NCBI GenBank assembly: GCA_039680605.1
Contig: JBDKTA010000043.1
Location: 1-64,000 of the forward strand
DNA: 64,000 nucleotides
Direction of reading: 5' to 3'
Source of the DNA: Planctomycetaceae bacterium
GTDB taxonomy: Bacteria; Planctomycetota; Phycisphaerae; SM23-33
A program made the translations under genes and the position numbers. The notes under the pieces were generated by a model, which was not told the origin of the DNA, made no database searches, and worked only from the letters and a program-made list of their open reading frames with translations. Within the stretch, counting starts at the first letter, position 1, and each line of letters begins with the position of its first letter. This document shows positions 23,755-31,624 of the stretch, in pieces.

Positions 23755-25266
23755 ATGAGTGACACGCTGCGACTGCTGATCCTGGGCGACCTGCACTATG
23801 CCCGCGGGGACGACCCGTTTACGCGCCCGGCCGACCAGGCCGTGCGGTACCAGGGGTGCGAGATGATCGCCCGCGCCGTCGCGTGCGCGCGTGCCCGCGG
23901 CGCTATCGACGCCATCCTCCTGACCGGCGATATGGCCGACATGCCCGGCGCGATGACCTTCCAGAGCGAGTCCAGCCCCGTCGCGCGGCAGGCCCTGCAG
24001 GACGTGCGTGACGCCCTCGATGCGGCGGCTCCGGGCGTGAGCGTTATCGCCGTCCCAGGCAATCATGACGGGCCCATCGCCGACGCCGAGGCGGTGTTCG
24101 GCCGCTGGCCCGGCGTCGTCGAGATCGGTCACTGCCGCATCGCCGCATTCTGTGATGATCAGTCGCCGCAGCGAGTTCGCCGCGGCGAAGACCTTGCGCT
24201 GCTGGAGCGCCTGGCGTCGGACGCACGGCCGCTCATCACGCTCCAGCACTATCCCCTGCACCCGGACTCGGGCGAGATGTACACGCTGCTCAATCGCGAC
24301 GAGGTGATGGCCGCGTACGATCGCGCCGGCGTGCTGCTGGCTGTCAGCGGCCATGCGCACGTGGGCCTGCCGCCGCGCCGGCAGGGGGGCGTGTTGTGCC
24401 TCACCGCCACGGGAATGTATCAGCCGCCTCACGCCTTTGCCGTCGCGACCATCCGCGGTCGCGAGGTGACGATCGAAACCATTCCGATGCAACTGTCGAG
24501 CGGCGACCCGCCGGTGGTCGACATGCACGCCCACACCGAGTTTGCCTACTGCGGCAAGAATATCTCGGCGGATGAGGTGATTGTCCGCAGCCGCCAGTTC
24601 GGCCTTTCAGGCGTGACCTTCGCCGAGCACGCGCCGCAGCTTTACATGCTCAGAGACGACTTCTGGCAGGGGCGGCACATCTACGAACCGGCCCTGTGGC
24701 GGTCGCCTTTGCAGAACCGCATGGGCGACTACCGCCGCATGATGGACCAGCGACGCAGCGATTACGTGCGCGCGGGCTTTGAAGTCGAACTCGACAGCAG
24801 TGGCGATCTGACGATTTTCGACGAGGATCGCGACTGGGCGCAGGTGCTCGTCGGCGCGGTACACTGGCTGACCGTGCCCGAGCAGGGGCGCACGGCTGCG
24901 GAGATTGTCAGCACCTTCATGAACGACTGCCGCCGCCTCTGTGAAGCGGGCATCGACGTGCTGGCCCATCCGTGGCGATACTTCCGCCGTTCCAAGAGCC
25001 CCACGCCCAGGGATCGCTACGGCGAATTGGCCGACATCCTGGCCGCCACGGGCACAGCCGCCGAGATCAACTACCACACCAATGACCCCGACCCGGCCTT
25101 CTTCGCCGAGTGCATCGCCCGAGACGTAAAGATCGCGTTAGCCAGCGACGGCCATCTCCTGGCCGAATCCGGCGCCTTCCGCAGCCACCTGGACTGCCTC
25201 CGCGCCGCCGCGGGTTCGACCGCCGACCTGGTGCCGCTGATATTCAGCCAGTCACGCGGGGATTAA
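23755..25266 (+). CDS. Fused metallophosphoesterase and PHP hydrolase
   Basis: This 503-residue protein joins two unrelated metal-dependent phosphoesterase folds. Residues 1-245 form a calcineurin-like domain: LILGDLHYA, LLTGDMADM, AVPGNHDGP, LQHYPLHP and SGHAHVGL. Residues about 255-500 form a PHP domain: VVDMHAHTEFAYC, VTFAEHAPQ, AGFEVELD, VGAVHWL, VLAHPWRY, EINYHT and ASDGHL. Both sets of metal ligands look complete. No signal peptide is seen. The fusion suggests consecutive steps on one phosphorylated substrate, but this is inference. I do not recognise a named family with this architecture. Confidence 0.85.
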   Translation: MSDTLRLLILGDLHYARGDDPFTRPADQAVRYQGCEMIARAVACARARGAIDAILLTGDMADMPGAMTFQSESSPVARQALQDVRDALDAAAPGVSVIAVPGNHDGPIADAEAVFGRWPGVVEIGHCRIAAFCDDQSPQRVRRGEDLALLERLASDARPLITLQHYPLHPDSGEMYTLLNRDEVMAAYDRAGVLLAVSGHAHVGLPPRRQGGVLCLTATGMYQPPHAFAVATIRGREVTIETIPMQLSSGDPPVVDMHAHTEFAYCGKNISADEVIVRSRQFGLSGVTFAEHAPQLYMLRDDFWQGRHIYEPALWRSPLQNRMGDYRRMMDQRRSDYVRAGFEVELDSSGDLTIFDEDRDWAQVLVGAVHWLTVPEQGRTAAEIVSTFMNDCRRLCEAGIDVLAHPWRYFRRSKSPTPRDRYGELADILAATGTAAEINYHTNDPDPAFFAECIARDVKIALASDGHLLAESGAFRSHLDCLRAAAGSTADLVPLIFSQSRGD

Positions 25267-25305
25267 TTGAGCCGCTGAGGTCGCTGAGGACGCTGAGGAT
25301 GAAAG
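25264..25305. repeat. Dispersed repeat, CACCGCAGAG family (copy 4)
   Basis: GAGCCGCTGAGGTCGCTGAG followed by GACGCTGAGG is a GCTGAG variant of the family. It starts at the stop codon of the phosphoesterase-PHP gene. Confidence 0.6.
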
Positions 25306-25439
25306 AAGACGGGGAGCGGATGGAGAAAAGGCAGAAGTTAGGTGGAGGAGAAAAGAGTGTTGAGACGGGCGGGTGGCTTAAGCATAATGCCGGTCAACCC
25401 CAACGCTTCCGGGACTAATGGGGAAAGGAAAGGTGAGCC

Positions 25440-25838
25440 ATGCCCATGTCCGATTCGCTGTCGATGCTGATAAACTTCATTCCGCTGATGCTCCACTGGC
25501 TGGTTTACGCGGCCATCATCGTCGGCGTCATCGTTGGGATGAAACGCCAACACCATTGGTCTTTCATCCTGATGCTCTGCGGCATGGCGTTGCTTCTGGT
25601 GACGTCCGTGGGCGGCGCGGTGGTTTGTCAGTACCTGATTGCACGCCACGGCCCTGAGGGCCTCCGGATATATGTTATCATTTCCAAAATAACTTGGATC
25701 CTATCGGCTCTCAGTCATGCCGCTTTTGCGGTCGGCTTCATTGTGCGCATGGCCACGCTCAAACGGTTAAATGTGCCGACGGTCCAGCCTGCAGCCGGTG
25801 TCGCCGCAGACATGCCCTCCCGGTTCCCGGTTCCCTAG
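25440..25838 (+). CDS. Small membrane protein, function unknown
   Basis: This is a 132-residue protein with three hydrophobic segments (about residues 15-33, 42-65 and 80-105) and no recognised family. GGAAAGGTGAG lies just upstream of the start. The last residues, PSRFPVP, are encoded by a tandem CCCGGTTCC sequence that continues past the stop (CCCTAGCTCCCGGTTCCC), so a repeat has probably replaced or truncated the natural C-terminus. Confidence 0.6.
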   Translation: MPMSDSLSMLINFIPLMLHWLVYAAIIVGVIVGMKRQHHWSFILMLCGMALLLVTSVGGAVVCQYLIARHGPEGLRIYVIISKITWILSALSHAAFAVGFIVRMATLKRLNVPTVQPAAGVAADMPSRFPVP

Positions 25839-25879
25839 CTCCCGGTTCCCGCGTTATGGACGTATCATCGCCGAAACAG

Positions 25880-25908
25880 TTGAACATCTTGCGTGCGGGT
25901 GATAGCCT
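25880..25908 (+). promoter_or_regulatory. Candidate leaderless promoter of the toxin-antitoxin pair
   Basis: TTGAAC at 25880-25885 and TAGCCT at 25903-25908 are 17 bases apart; the antitoxin ATG follows after six bases. The -10 is weak. Confidence 0.35.
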
Positions 25909-25914
25909 TTAGGT

Positions 25915-26097
25915 ATGACCGCAAAAGAGAAAATGCTGCAGGCCGTCCGGGATCTCCCTGACGATGCGTCTATTGAAGATGCGATGGAGCGGTTGCTGTT
26001 CCTGTCGAAGATCGAGAGAGGGCTTCAGCAAGCCCGGGACGGCAGGACGCTGGCTCACTCGCAAGTCAAAGAGCGGATGAAGAAATGGCAGAGATAA
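25915..26097 (+). CDS. Antitoxin of a ParDE/RelBE-type toxin-antitoxin pair
   Basis: This is a 60-residue acidic-then-basic protein with the pattern SIEDAMERLLFLSKIERGLQ, followed by a SQVKERMKKW tail. This is typical of the small antitoxins that precede RelE/ParE toxins in many genomes. It should bind and neutralise the downstream toxin and repress their promoter. Its last 13 bases overlap the toxin start, so translation is coupled. Confidence 0.83.
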   Translation: MTAKEKMLQAVRDLPDDASIEDAMERLLFLSKIERGLQQARDGRTLAHSQVKERMKKWQR

Positions 26098-26381
26098 GGT
26101 GGACTCTTCAGGCCGCCGAGGATTTTGATTCAGCCGCAGCATTTATCGCAGCAGATTCGGCTCATTACGCCGAAATATTCGTCGACGACGTCTTCGCGGC
26201 CATTGACCGTTTGGCGTTATTTCCACAGAGCGGAAGAATTGTTCCTGAGTCTGGTGACCCGGCGATACGCGAAGTCATCTTGGGAAACTTTCGGCTCGTG
26301 TACCGACTCGAGGCCGATGCAATAACCATATTGACGATATATCATGGTTCTAGGCTTCTGGACCCTTCAAGACTGAAATAG
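26085..26381 (+). CDS. RelE/ParE-family toxin
   Basis: This is a 98-residue RelE/ParE-fold protein: IRWTLQAAEDFDSAAAFIA, IDRLALFPQSGRIVPE, REVILGNFRLVYRLE and TILTIYHGSRLLD. ParE members poison DNA gyrase and RelE members cleave mRNA on ribosomes; sequence alone does not separate them. The region FPQSGRIVPE followed by GNFRLVYR fits the ParE branch slightly better. It overlaps the antitoxin gene by 13 bases. Confidence 0.87.
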   Translation: MAEIRWTLQAAEDFDSAAAFIAADSAHYAEIFVDDVFAAIDRLALFPQSGRIVPESGDPAIREVILGNFRLVYRLEADAITILTIYHGSRLLDPSRLK

Positions 26382-26428
26382 GCTTCAACTCCCTGTCGTG
26401 GCTGTCGTCCCTTCGAGGCTGCCAACAA

Positions 26429-27121
26429 TCACTTCTGCCCGTAATATGCGCCCGGGCCATGCTTGCGCAAAAAATGTTTGTCCAGCAGGGTCTGGCTGAT
26501 GGGCAGGGGGAACTCGGCGATGCGGAACGTCTCGCTGGCCAGGCGAGCCAGGTGCTCTAGGATCACCGCGTTGTGGACGGCCTTGTCGGCGTCGGGGCCC
26601 CAGGCGAAGGGGCCGTGTCCGGCGACCAGGCACGCCGGCAGTTGCGCCGGGTCCAGCCCGGCCATCCGCTCGGCGATCACCTTGCCGGTGTTGAGCTCAT
26701 AGGCCGAGGTGATCTCCTCGTTCTTCATCACGCGCGTGCAGGGGACCGGTCCGTAGAAGTAATCCGCATGCGTGGTGCCCAAGGCCGGGATCTCGCGTCG
26801 GGCCTGGGCCCACGCCGTGGCATAGATGCTGTGCGTATGCACGACGCCGCCGATCGAGGGCATGGCGCGGTAGAGCTCCAGGTGCGTAGGCGTGTCGCTG
26901 CTGGGTTTGAGATCGCCGGCGACCACTTTGCCGGTTTCGAGCGAGACCAGCACCATCGTCTCGGCCGAAAGCTGATCGTACGCCACGCCCGAGGGCTTGA
27001 TGGCCACCACGCCGGCCGCGCGGTCGATCCCGCTGACATTGCCCCAGGTCTCGATCACCAGCCCGCTGTCCATCAGCTTGAGGTTGGCACGGCACACATC
27101 CTGGCGAAGTTTGTCATGCAT
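26429..27121 (-). CDS. araD: L-ribulose-5-phosphate 4-epimerase
   Basis: AraD converts L-ribulose-5-phosphate to D-xylulose-5-phosphate in arabinose breakdown. The 230-residue protein matches E. coli AraD closely from memory: TWGNVSGIDRAAGV, IKPSGVAYDQL, KPSSDTPTHLELY, GGVVHTHSIYATAWAQA and GTTHADYFYGPVPCTR. The zinc-binding His residues in HTHS and the later HGPFAWG are present, and it ends KHGPGAYYGQ. GGAG lies six bases before the chosen ATG; an ATG three bases earlier is equally possible. It follows araB on the same strand. Confidence 0.95.
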   Translation of the reverse strand: MHDKLRQDVCRANLKLMDSGLVIETWGNVSGIDRAAGVVAIKPSGVAYDQLSAETMVLVSLETGKVVAGDLKPSSDTPTHLELYRAMPSIGGVVHTHSIYATAWAQARREIPALGTTHADYFYGPVPCTRVMKNEEITSAYELNTGKVIAERMAGLDPAQLPACLVAGHGPFAWGPDADKAVHNAVILEHLARLASETFRIAEFPLPISQTLLDKHFLRKHGPGAYYGQK

Positions 27122-27138
27122 CATGGGCTCCAGAAAAC

Positions 27139-27270
27139 TCGAAATCCGAAATTCGAAGTAAACAACGATAAACAAAGACGCAAAGGAAGAAATAACTAAT
27201 CAGCCGCAGTCCCTATTGTTGTTTGTCTTTTGTTTATTGTTTCGGATTTCGATATTCGGATTTAGGATTT
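27139..27270. repeat. Inverted repeat, AAATCCGAAATTCG family, between araB and araD
   Basis: AAATCCGAAATTCGAAG and AAACAACGATAAACAAAGAC face GTTTGTCTTTTGTTTATTGT and TTCGGATTTCGATATTCGGA. A related short copy lies at 36325-36356. It splits the araBD operon and could form a long hairpin in the transcript. Confidence 0.82.
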
Positions 27271-27273
27271 TCT

Positions 27274-28956
27274 TCAAACCTGTCCACGGGTTTCGCTGCG
27301 GATGGCCAGCAGGTCCTTCATGATGTTGTGCAGGTTGCCGTTCCAGCTTGTGGTGCCCATCGCGTCGTGCAGCGTCTTGTACATGCGGTACAACTTGCGA
27401 TAGACGCCGTTGGCCTGTGCGTCGGGCATGAAGACCTTGGCCTTGATGCCCGTCATGGCCGCCTGCGCTTCGGTGAAGGTGGCATGCCCGCCGCCGGCGG
27501 CGCCGGCCGCCACCGCCCCGGCGATGGCCGCGCCCAGGGCGCACGTCTGCGAGGAGCGGCTGATCTTCATCGGCCGGCCCGTCACGTCAGCGTATATCTG
27601 CATGACCGTCTCGTTCTTCTCGGCAATACCGCCGCAGGCGATCACTTCGTCGACCTTGACGCCGTTGTCTTCCAGCCGCGCGATGATCGTCAGGGCGCCG
27701 AACGCCGTCGACTCGATCAACGCGCGGTAAATCTCCGCCGGGCGCGTGTGCAGCGTCTGACCCAGGATCAGGCCCGTCAGGCGCTGGTCGCACAGCACGG
27801 TGCGGTTTCCGTTGTTCCAGTCCAGCGCCAGCAGGCCGCTCTGGCCTGGCGCCAGGCGGGCGGTCTCTTTCGTCAGCGCCTCGTGCGTTCCGCCCTTGGG
27901 GGCGATGACCTCGACGAACCAGTTGAAGATGTCGCCCACGGCAGACTGTCCGGCCTCGAGGCCGATGCAGTCCGGCAAAACGCTTCCGGGCACGATCCCG
28001 CACAGGCCCGGGATGTCGCGCAGCGGCTTGTTGGACGGATGCACCATGATGTCGCACGTGCTGGTGCCGATAATCTTGACCAGCGTTCCGGGCTTGATGC
28101 CCGCTCCGACGGCGCCCAGGTGCGCGTCGAAGGCGCCCACCGCCACCGGCGTGCCGGCTTTGAGACCGGTCTTCTTGGCCCACTCGGGGGTAAGGCCGCC
28201 GACGCTGCGGTCGATGCTGTAAGCCTTTTCCTTCAGCCGCGAGGCCAGGCCCTCGAGGCGCTTGTCCAGTCCGGCCAGGAACCGCACGTCGGGATAGCCG
28301 CCCCATTCGTCGTTGTACATCGCCTTGTGCCCGGCGGCGCAGATGCCGACGGTGAGCTTGTCGGGGTGCTCGGTGCCGGTGAGCATCGCCGGAATCCAGT
28401 CGCAGCACTCGACCCAGGCGTAGGCGGCCTCGTACACCTTCGGCGCCGTGCGGGCACAGTTGAGCACCTTGCTGAAGAACCACTCGCTGCTGTACGTGCC
28501 GCCGCACTTGTCCAGGAACCGCGGGCGGTTGCGCTTGGCGTAGGCGGTGATCTCCTCGGCCTCGGTGACGGAGGTGTGGTCCTTCCACAGCCAGGCCATG
28601 GCCGCCAGATCTTTGGAAAACGCCGAGTTCAGCGCCAGCGGCTTGCCGTCGCCGTCGACGGGCAGGGGAGTGCTGCCGGTGGTGTCGACGCCGATGCCGA
28701 TCACGTCGTGGGGGTCAAAGCCCTTGAGGGCCTTCTTCGCCGACTCCAGCGCCCGCACCAGGACCGTTTCGGTGCCCTTGATGTAGTCGGCCGGATGCTG
28801 GCGGGCAAGATTTGGATCGTCGCTGAGCAGGATTCCGGCGCTGCCGTGTTTATAGGCCCAGACGCTGCTGGCCATCTCGCGGCCGTTGGCCACGTTGACC
28901 ACCAAAGCGCGTACCGAGTTCGTGCCGTAATCCAGTCCGATTGCGTATTTAGCCAT
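27274..28956 (-). CDS. araB: L-ribulokinase
   Basis: AraB phosphorylates L-ribulose. The 560-residue FGGY-family kinase has the expected length. Motifs are YAIGLDYGTNSVRALVV, GIGVDTTGSTPLPVD, GGTYSSEWFFSKVL, VAVGAFDAHLGAVGAG and IACGGIAEKNETVMQIYAD. AGGAAGG precedes the ATG by ten bases. It is followed by araD. The isomerase AraA that would supply ribulose is not in the window. Confidence 0.95.
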   Translation of the reverse strand: MAKYAIGLDYGTNSVRALVVNVANGREMASSVWAYKHGSAGILLSDDPNLARQHPADYIKGTETVLVRALESAKKALKGFDPHDVIGIGVDTTGSTPLPVDGDGKPLALNSAFSKDLAAMAWLWKDHTSVTEAEEITAYAKRNRPRFLDKCGGTYSSEWFFSKVLNCARTAPKVYEAAYAWVECCDWIPAMLTGTEHPDKLTVGICAAGHKAMYNDEWGGYPDVRFLAGLDKRLEGLASRLKEKAYSIDRSVGGLTPEWAKKTGLKAGTPVAVGAFDAHLGAVGAGIKPGTLVKIIGTSTCDIMVHPSNKPLRDIPGLCGIVPGSVLPDCIGLEAGQSAVGDIFNWFVEVIAPKGGTHEALTKETARLAPGQSGLLALDWNNGNRTVLCDQRLTGLILGQTLHTRPAEIYRALIESTAFGALTIIARLEDNGVKVDEVIACGGIAEKNETVMQIYADVTGRPMKISRSSQTCALGAAIAGAVAAGAAGGGHATFTEAQAAMTGIKAKVFMPDAQANGVYRKLYRMYKTLHDAMGTTSWNGNLHNIMKDLLAIRSETRGQV

Positions 28957-29007
28957 GGTGCGGTACCTTCCTGCAGGCCCGTAAGCGGGCGCTATAGTTC
29001 GACTGGT

Positions 29008-29036
29008 AATATGACCATAACGAGCGGCGATTGCAA
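29008..29036 (-). promoter_or_regulatory. Candidate araB promoter
   Basis: On the minus strand TTGCAA (29031-29036) and CATATT (29008-29013) are 17 bases apart, about 50 bases upstream of araB. No AraC-type operator was recognised. Confidence 0.4.
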
Positions 29037-29048
29037 GGGACGGATAGG

Positions 29049-29120
29049 CTTCGGACCTCAGACTTCAGACCTTGGGCGCGGCGCAGTCTGGCGCCCGAGG
29101 CCCCAGGTCTGGAGCCTTCA
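29049..29120. repeat. Inverted repeat, GACTTCAGACC type
   Basis: CTTCGGACCTCAGACTTCAG and CCAGGTCTGGAGCCTTC form imperfect arms around a GC-rich loop. It lies in the gap between divergent araB and yjbQ. Confidence 0.6.
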
Positions 29121-29132
29121 CGAGGGTAACCC

Positions 29133-29537
29133 ATGAAGACAGCCCAGTTCGATGTTAAGACGGCAGATCGCAACCACATGCTGGACATCACAGACCGCGT
29201 CGCGCGCGTTGTGGCGGACTCAGGCGTCAAAAGCGGTTCGGTGCTGGTCTTCGTACCGCACACGACCGCCGGCGTGACGATCAACGAAAACGCCGACCCG
29301 GACGTCGTGCATGACATGCTGGCCGCCCTCGACAAGGCCATCCCCTGGCGCCAGGACTTCTATCAGCACGGCGAAGGCAATTCCGCCGCCCACGTCAAGA
29401 GTTCGCTGGTGGGCTGCTCGGCCACGATCCCGATCGCGGACGGTCGCATGATCCTGGGCACCTGGCAGGCGATCTATTTCTGCGAGTTCGACGGCCCGCG
29501 CACGCGCCGGGTCATCGTCACCGTCGCCGGCGAATAG
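29133..29537 (+). CDS. yjbQ: YjbQ family protein (UPF0047)
   Basis: This 134-residue protein belongs to the YjbQ/UPF0047 family. HNHMLDITD-like opening (RNHMLDITDRV), VFVPHTTAGVTINENADP, HGEGNSAAHVKSSLVG and GTWQAIYFCEFDGPR are all family hallmarks. Family members form trimers with a His cluster and have weak thiamin-phosphate synthase activity; the true role is uncertain. GAGGG a few bases before the ATG supports the start. Confidence 0.92.
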   Translation: MKTAQFDVKTADRNHMLDITDRVARVVADSGVKSGSVLVFVPHTTAGVTINENADPDVVHDMLAALDKAIPWRQDFYQHGEGNSAAHVKSSLVGCSATIPIADGRMILGTWQAIYFCEFDGPRTRRVIVTVAGE

Positions 29538-29552
29538 AAACTCACCACGTCT

Positions 29553-29592
29553 TGTTTTTCACCTCAGTGACCTCTGTGTCTCTGTGGTAAGT
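29553..29592. repeat. Dispersed repeat, CACCGCAGAG family (copy 5)
   Basis: TTTTTCACCTCAGTGACCTC followed by TGTGTCTCTGTGGTAAG lies between yjbQ and the GH29 gene. Confidence 0.65.
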
Positions 29593-29657
29593 TTCTTCCC
29601 CGCTCTGGCCGCGCGAGCGTGCGCACGCTATCATGTCGCCACTTACAGGAGACCATC

Positions 29658-30695
29658 ATGGCCGCTGATTACACGATTGAGAACTCATCCAAAGCCAAGC
29701 TGCAGGTTACGCCCGAAGGCGCAGCCGCCTATCTGGCCAATCCGTACATCCTTTCGGTACACTGGGGCCTGTACGCCCTCCAGGGCCGTGGCGAATGGGT
29801 GTACTGGAACGAGCGAATCCCCCTGGACGTCTACCGCCGGCGGCTGAGCCAGTTCAACCCTGTGCGGTTCAACGCCGAGGAGTGGGCGGACCTGCTCGTT
29901 GAGAGCGGCCTGCGCGGCCTGTTGATCACCACCAAGCACCACGACGGGTTCTGCATGTGGGACACGCAGCTTACCGACTGGAACATCACCCGCAGCGTCT
30001 TCAAACGCGACATCATCGGCGAGCTGGCCCAGGCGCTGCACGACCGCGGCCTAAAACTGCACTTCTACTACTCGCTGCTGGACTGGACGGCGCCGAGCTA
30101 TCGCAATGATTGGCCGGCGTACGTGGCGTACTACCAGGGACATCTCCGCGAGCTGCTGACCCACTACGGCAAGATCGACGGCGTGATCTTCGACGGCTAT
30201 TGGCCACGCGCCAAGTTCGAGGGCGAGTGGGCCGAGGCCTTCGCCGCACGCGGCAAGTGGGACCTGGCTGGCACGTACGACCTGATCCACTCGCTGCAGC
30301 CGCAGGCCATGGTCTGCAATAACAGCCACGTCCCGCCTCAGCCGGGTGAGGACTACCAGGTCTGGGAGCTGGACTTCCCCGGCGAGAACACCACCGGCTT
30401 CAACACCACCGAAATCGGCGCCATGCCCAAGGCCGTCTGGTGGAACCTCAACAGCGGCTGGGCGTATAACCCCGGCATCCACAACGTCAAGAGCCCCGAG
30501 ACGATCCTTCAGGCGATGGCGAAAGCTCGCTCGACAAACTCCGTCTTCTATCTCAACGTCGGTCCGCGTCCCTGGGGCGACATCCACCCCGAGGAGCAGC
30601 AGGCGCTGCGAGCCATCGGCAAATACGTACGCGAGTACCGCATGCTGGACAACCGCGCCCCCGCGGCGGCGCCGCAAGCGGCGCCTAAGACCTGA
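29658..30695 (+). CDS. Alpha-L-fucosidase (GH29)
   Basis: This 345-residue protein has the GH29 barrel. ILSVHWGLYAL is the opening strand. LLITTKHHDGFCMWDTQ is the conserved KHHDGF motif, and KIDGVIFDGYWPR holds the likely catalytic Asp. No signal peptide is seen, so it probably acts in the cytosol on imported oligosaccharides, unlike the exported relative at 204. AGGAG lies about seven bases before the ATG. The last codons (PAAAPQAAPKT) come from a perfect palindrome at 30668-30685. Confidence 0.85.
   Translation: MAADYTIENSSKAKLQVTPEGAAAYLANPYILSVHWGLYALQGRGEWVYWNERIPLDVYRRRLSQFNPVRFNAEEWADLLVESGLRGLLITTKHHDGFCMWDTQLTDWNITRSVFKRDIIGELAQALHDRGLKLHFYYSLLDWTAPSYRNDWPAYVAYYQGHLRELLTHYGKIDGVIFDGYWPRAKFEGEWAEAFAARGKWDLAGTYDLIHSLQPQAMVCNNSHVPPQPGEDYQVWELDFPGENTTGFNTTEIGAMPKAVWWNLNSGWAYNPGIHNVKSPETILQAMAKARSTNSVFYLNVGPRPWGDIHPEEQQALRAIGKYVREYRMLDNRAPAAAPQAAPKT
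30668..30685. repeat. Perfect palindrome in the GH29 3' end
   Basis: GGCGCCGC-AA-GCGGCGCC is an 8+2+8 palindrome. Its core CGCCGCAAGCGGCG is also found in the REP-like element 70 bases downstream. Confidence 0.75.
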
Positions 30696-30717
30696 AAATC
30701 GCATGCGTGAATCTCTC

Positions 30718-30775
30718 CCGCTTTGCGGCGTCGCGCTCTTCAGAACTCAGAAGAAACGCGCGACGCCGCAAGCGG
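30718..30775. repeat. REP-like palindrome upstream of the RAYT gene
   Basis: CCGCTTTGCGGCGTCGCGC and GCGCGACGCCGCAAGCGG form a stem with a single bulged base and a 21-base loop. This is the arrangement seen around REP-associated tyrosine transposase genes. Confidence 0.8.
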
Positions 30776-30787
30776 CGGGAATCGTAG

Positions 30788-30816
30788 TTGCGGTTTCTTC
30801 CGTTGCGAGGTAGCGT
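30788..30816 (+). promoter_or_regulatory. Weak candidate leaderless promoter
   Basis: TTGCGG at 30788-30793 and TAGCGT at 30811-30816 are 17 bases apart; the ATG at 30824 follows after seven bases. Confidence 0.3.
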
Positions 30817-30823
30817 CGAATTC

Positions 30824-31471
30824 ATGGGATACCCCATCGTCATCGCCCATCATCTGATCTGGACCGTCTACGGGTACTGGTTGCCCAATGACCCCCGCGG
30901 AAGCATGTCGCGCACGATTCGATGCGACGTGTTGCGCGAACTGGGCGAGTTGCATCATGGGCGGCGGGCGGTGCAACCTGCGTCGCGAGACATCAAGGCG
31001 TTCTATGCGCAAGCTGTGCAGCTTCTGCGCCACGAGTTGCTCGTGCTCGACGCGGCGGCGAGAGCGGTTGTTGCTGAGAGCGTTGCGGAAACGATTCGTG
31101 ACAGGCGCTACACATGCTGGGCTTGCGCCATCATGGACGACCATGTGCATATGCTCCTTCGCAAGCATCGAGACCCTGCGGAGGAAATGATCCGAGCATT
31201 TCAACTGGCGACGCGGGATCGACTTGGGGCTCTAGGGCACAGGAAGATCGGTCATCCCACCTGGGGCGGACCAGGGTGGAGCGTGTTCCAGGATTCTCCT
31301 GACGATGTTTGGCGGACGATCTGGTACATCGAGAACAACCCCCCCAAACTCGGATGGGCGCGTCAGAAGTGGGCGTTTGTGACGCCATACAACAATTGGC
31401 CTCTGCACGCCGGCCACAGTCCCCATTCCCCCTACGTCCGCCGAATGGGCGGACACAACGCAAGTGGGTAA
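30824..31471 (+). CDS. REP-associated tyrosine transposase-like protein (RAYT, Y1 family)
   Basis: This is a 215-residue protein of the Y1/IS200-like superfamily. HLIWTVYGYWLPNDPRGS is the characteristic opening, CWACAIMDDHVHMLL contains the HxH metal motif, and TIWYIENNPPKLGW matches the conserved YIxNNPxKxGL segment. RAYTs are single-copy domesticated relatives of transposases thought to spread or process REP palindromes. No IS ends or second ORF are seen. A REP-like palindrome lies just upstream, and a related sequence (GCGCTTGCGGCTTCGCG) lies just after the stop. Confidence 0.8.
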   Translation: MGYPIVIAHHLIWTVYGYWLPNDPRGSMSRTIRCDVLRELGELHHGRRAVQPASRDIKAFYAQAVQLLRHELLVLDAAARAVVAESVAETIRDRRYTCWACAIMDDHVHMLLRKHRDPAEEMIRAFQLATRDRLGALGHRKIGHPTWGGPGWSVFQDSPDDVWRTIWYIENNPPKLGWARQKWAFVTPYNNWPLHAGHSPHSPYVRRMGGHNASG

Positions 31472-31624
31472 CTTGCTCCCATTGCGCTTGCGGCTTCGCG
31501 AAACTTTTCAAAAGATTCGTGGCGCCATTGGTCAAAACTGACTTCTATGGAACATTTGCTCTGCAAGTCCGTCCAATAAAGGTGTACATTTTGGAAAATC
31601 AGCAGGTGCAGTTGGGGCAAGACT

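Noticed and set aside
30824-31471. Complete insertion sequence of the IS200/IS605 group
   Set aside because: The protein is of the RAYT branch, no tnpB-like gene or defined element ends are present, and only REP-like palindromes flank it.
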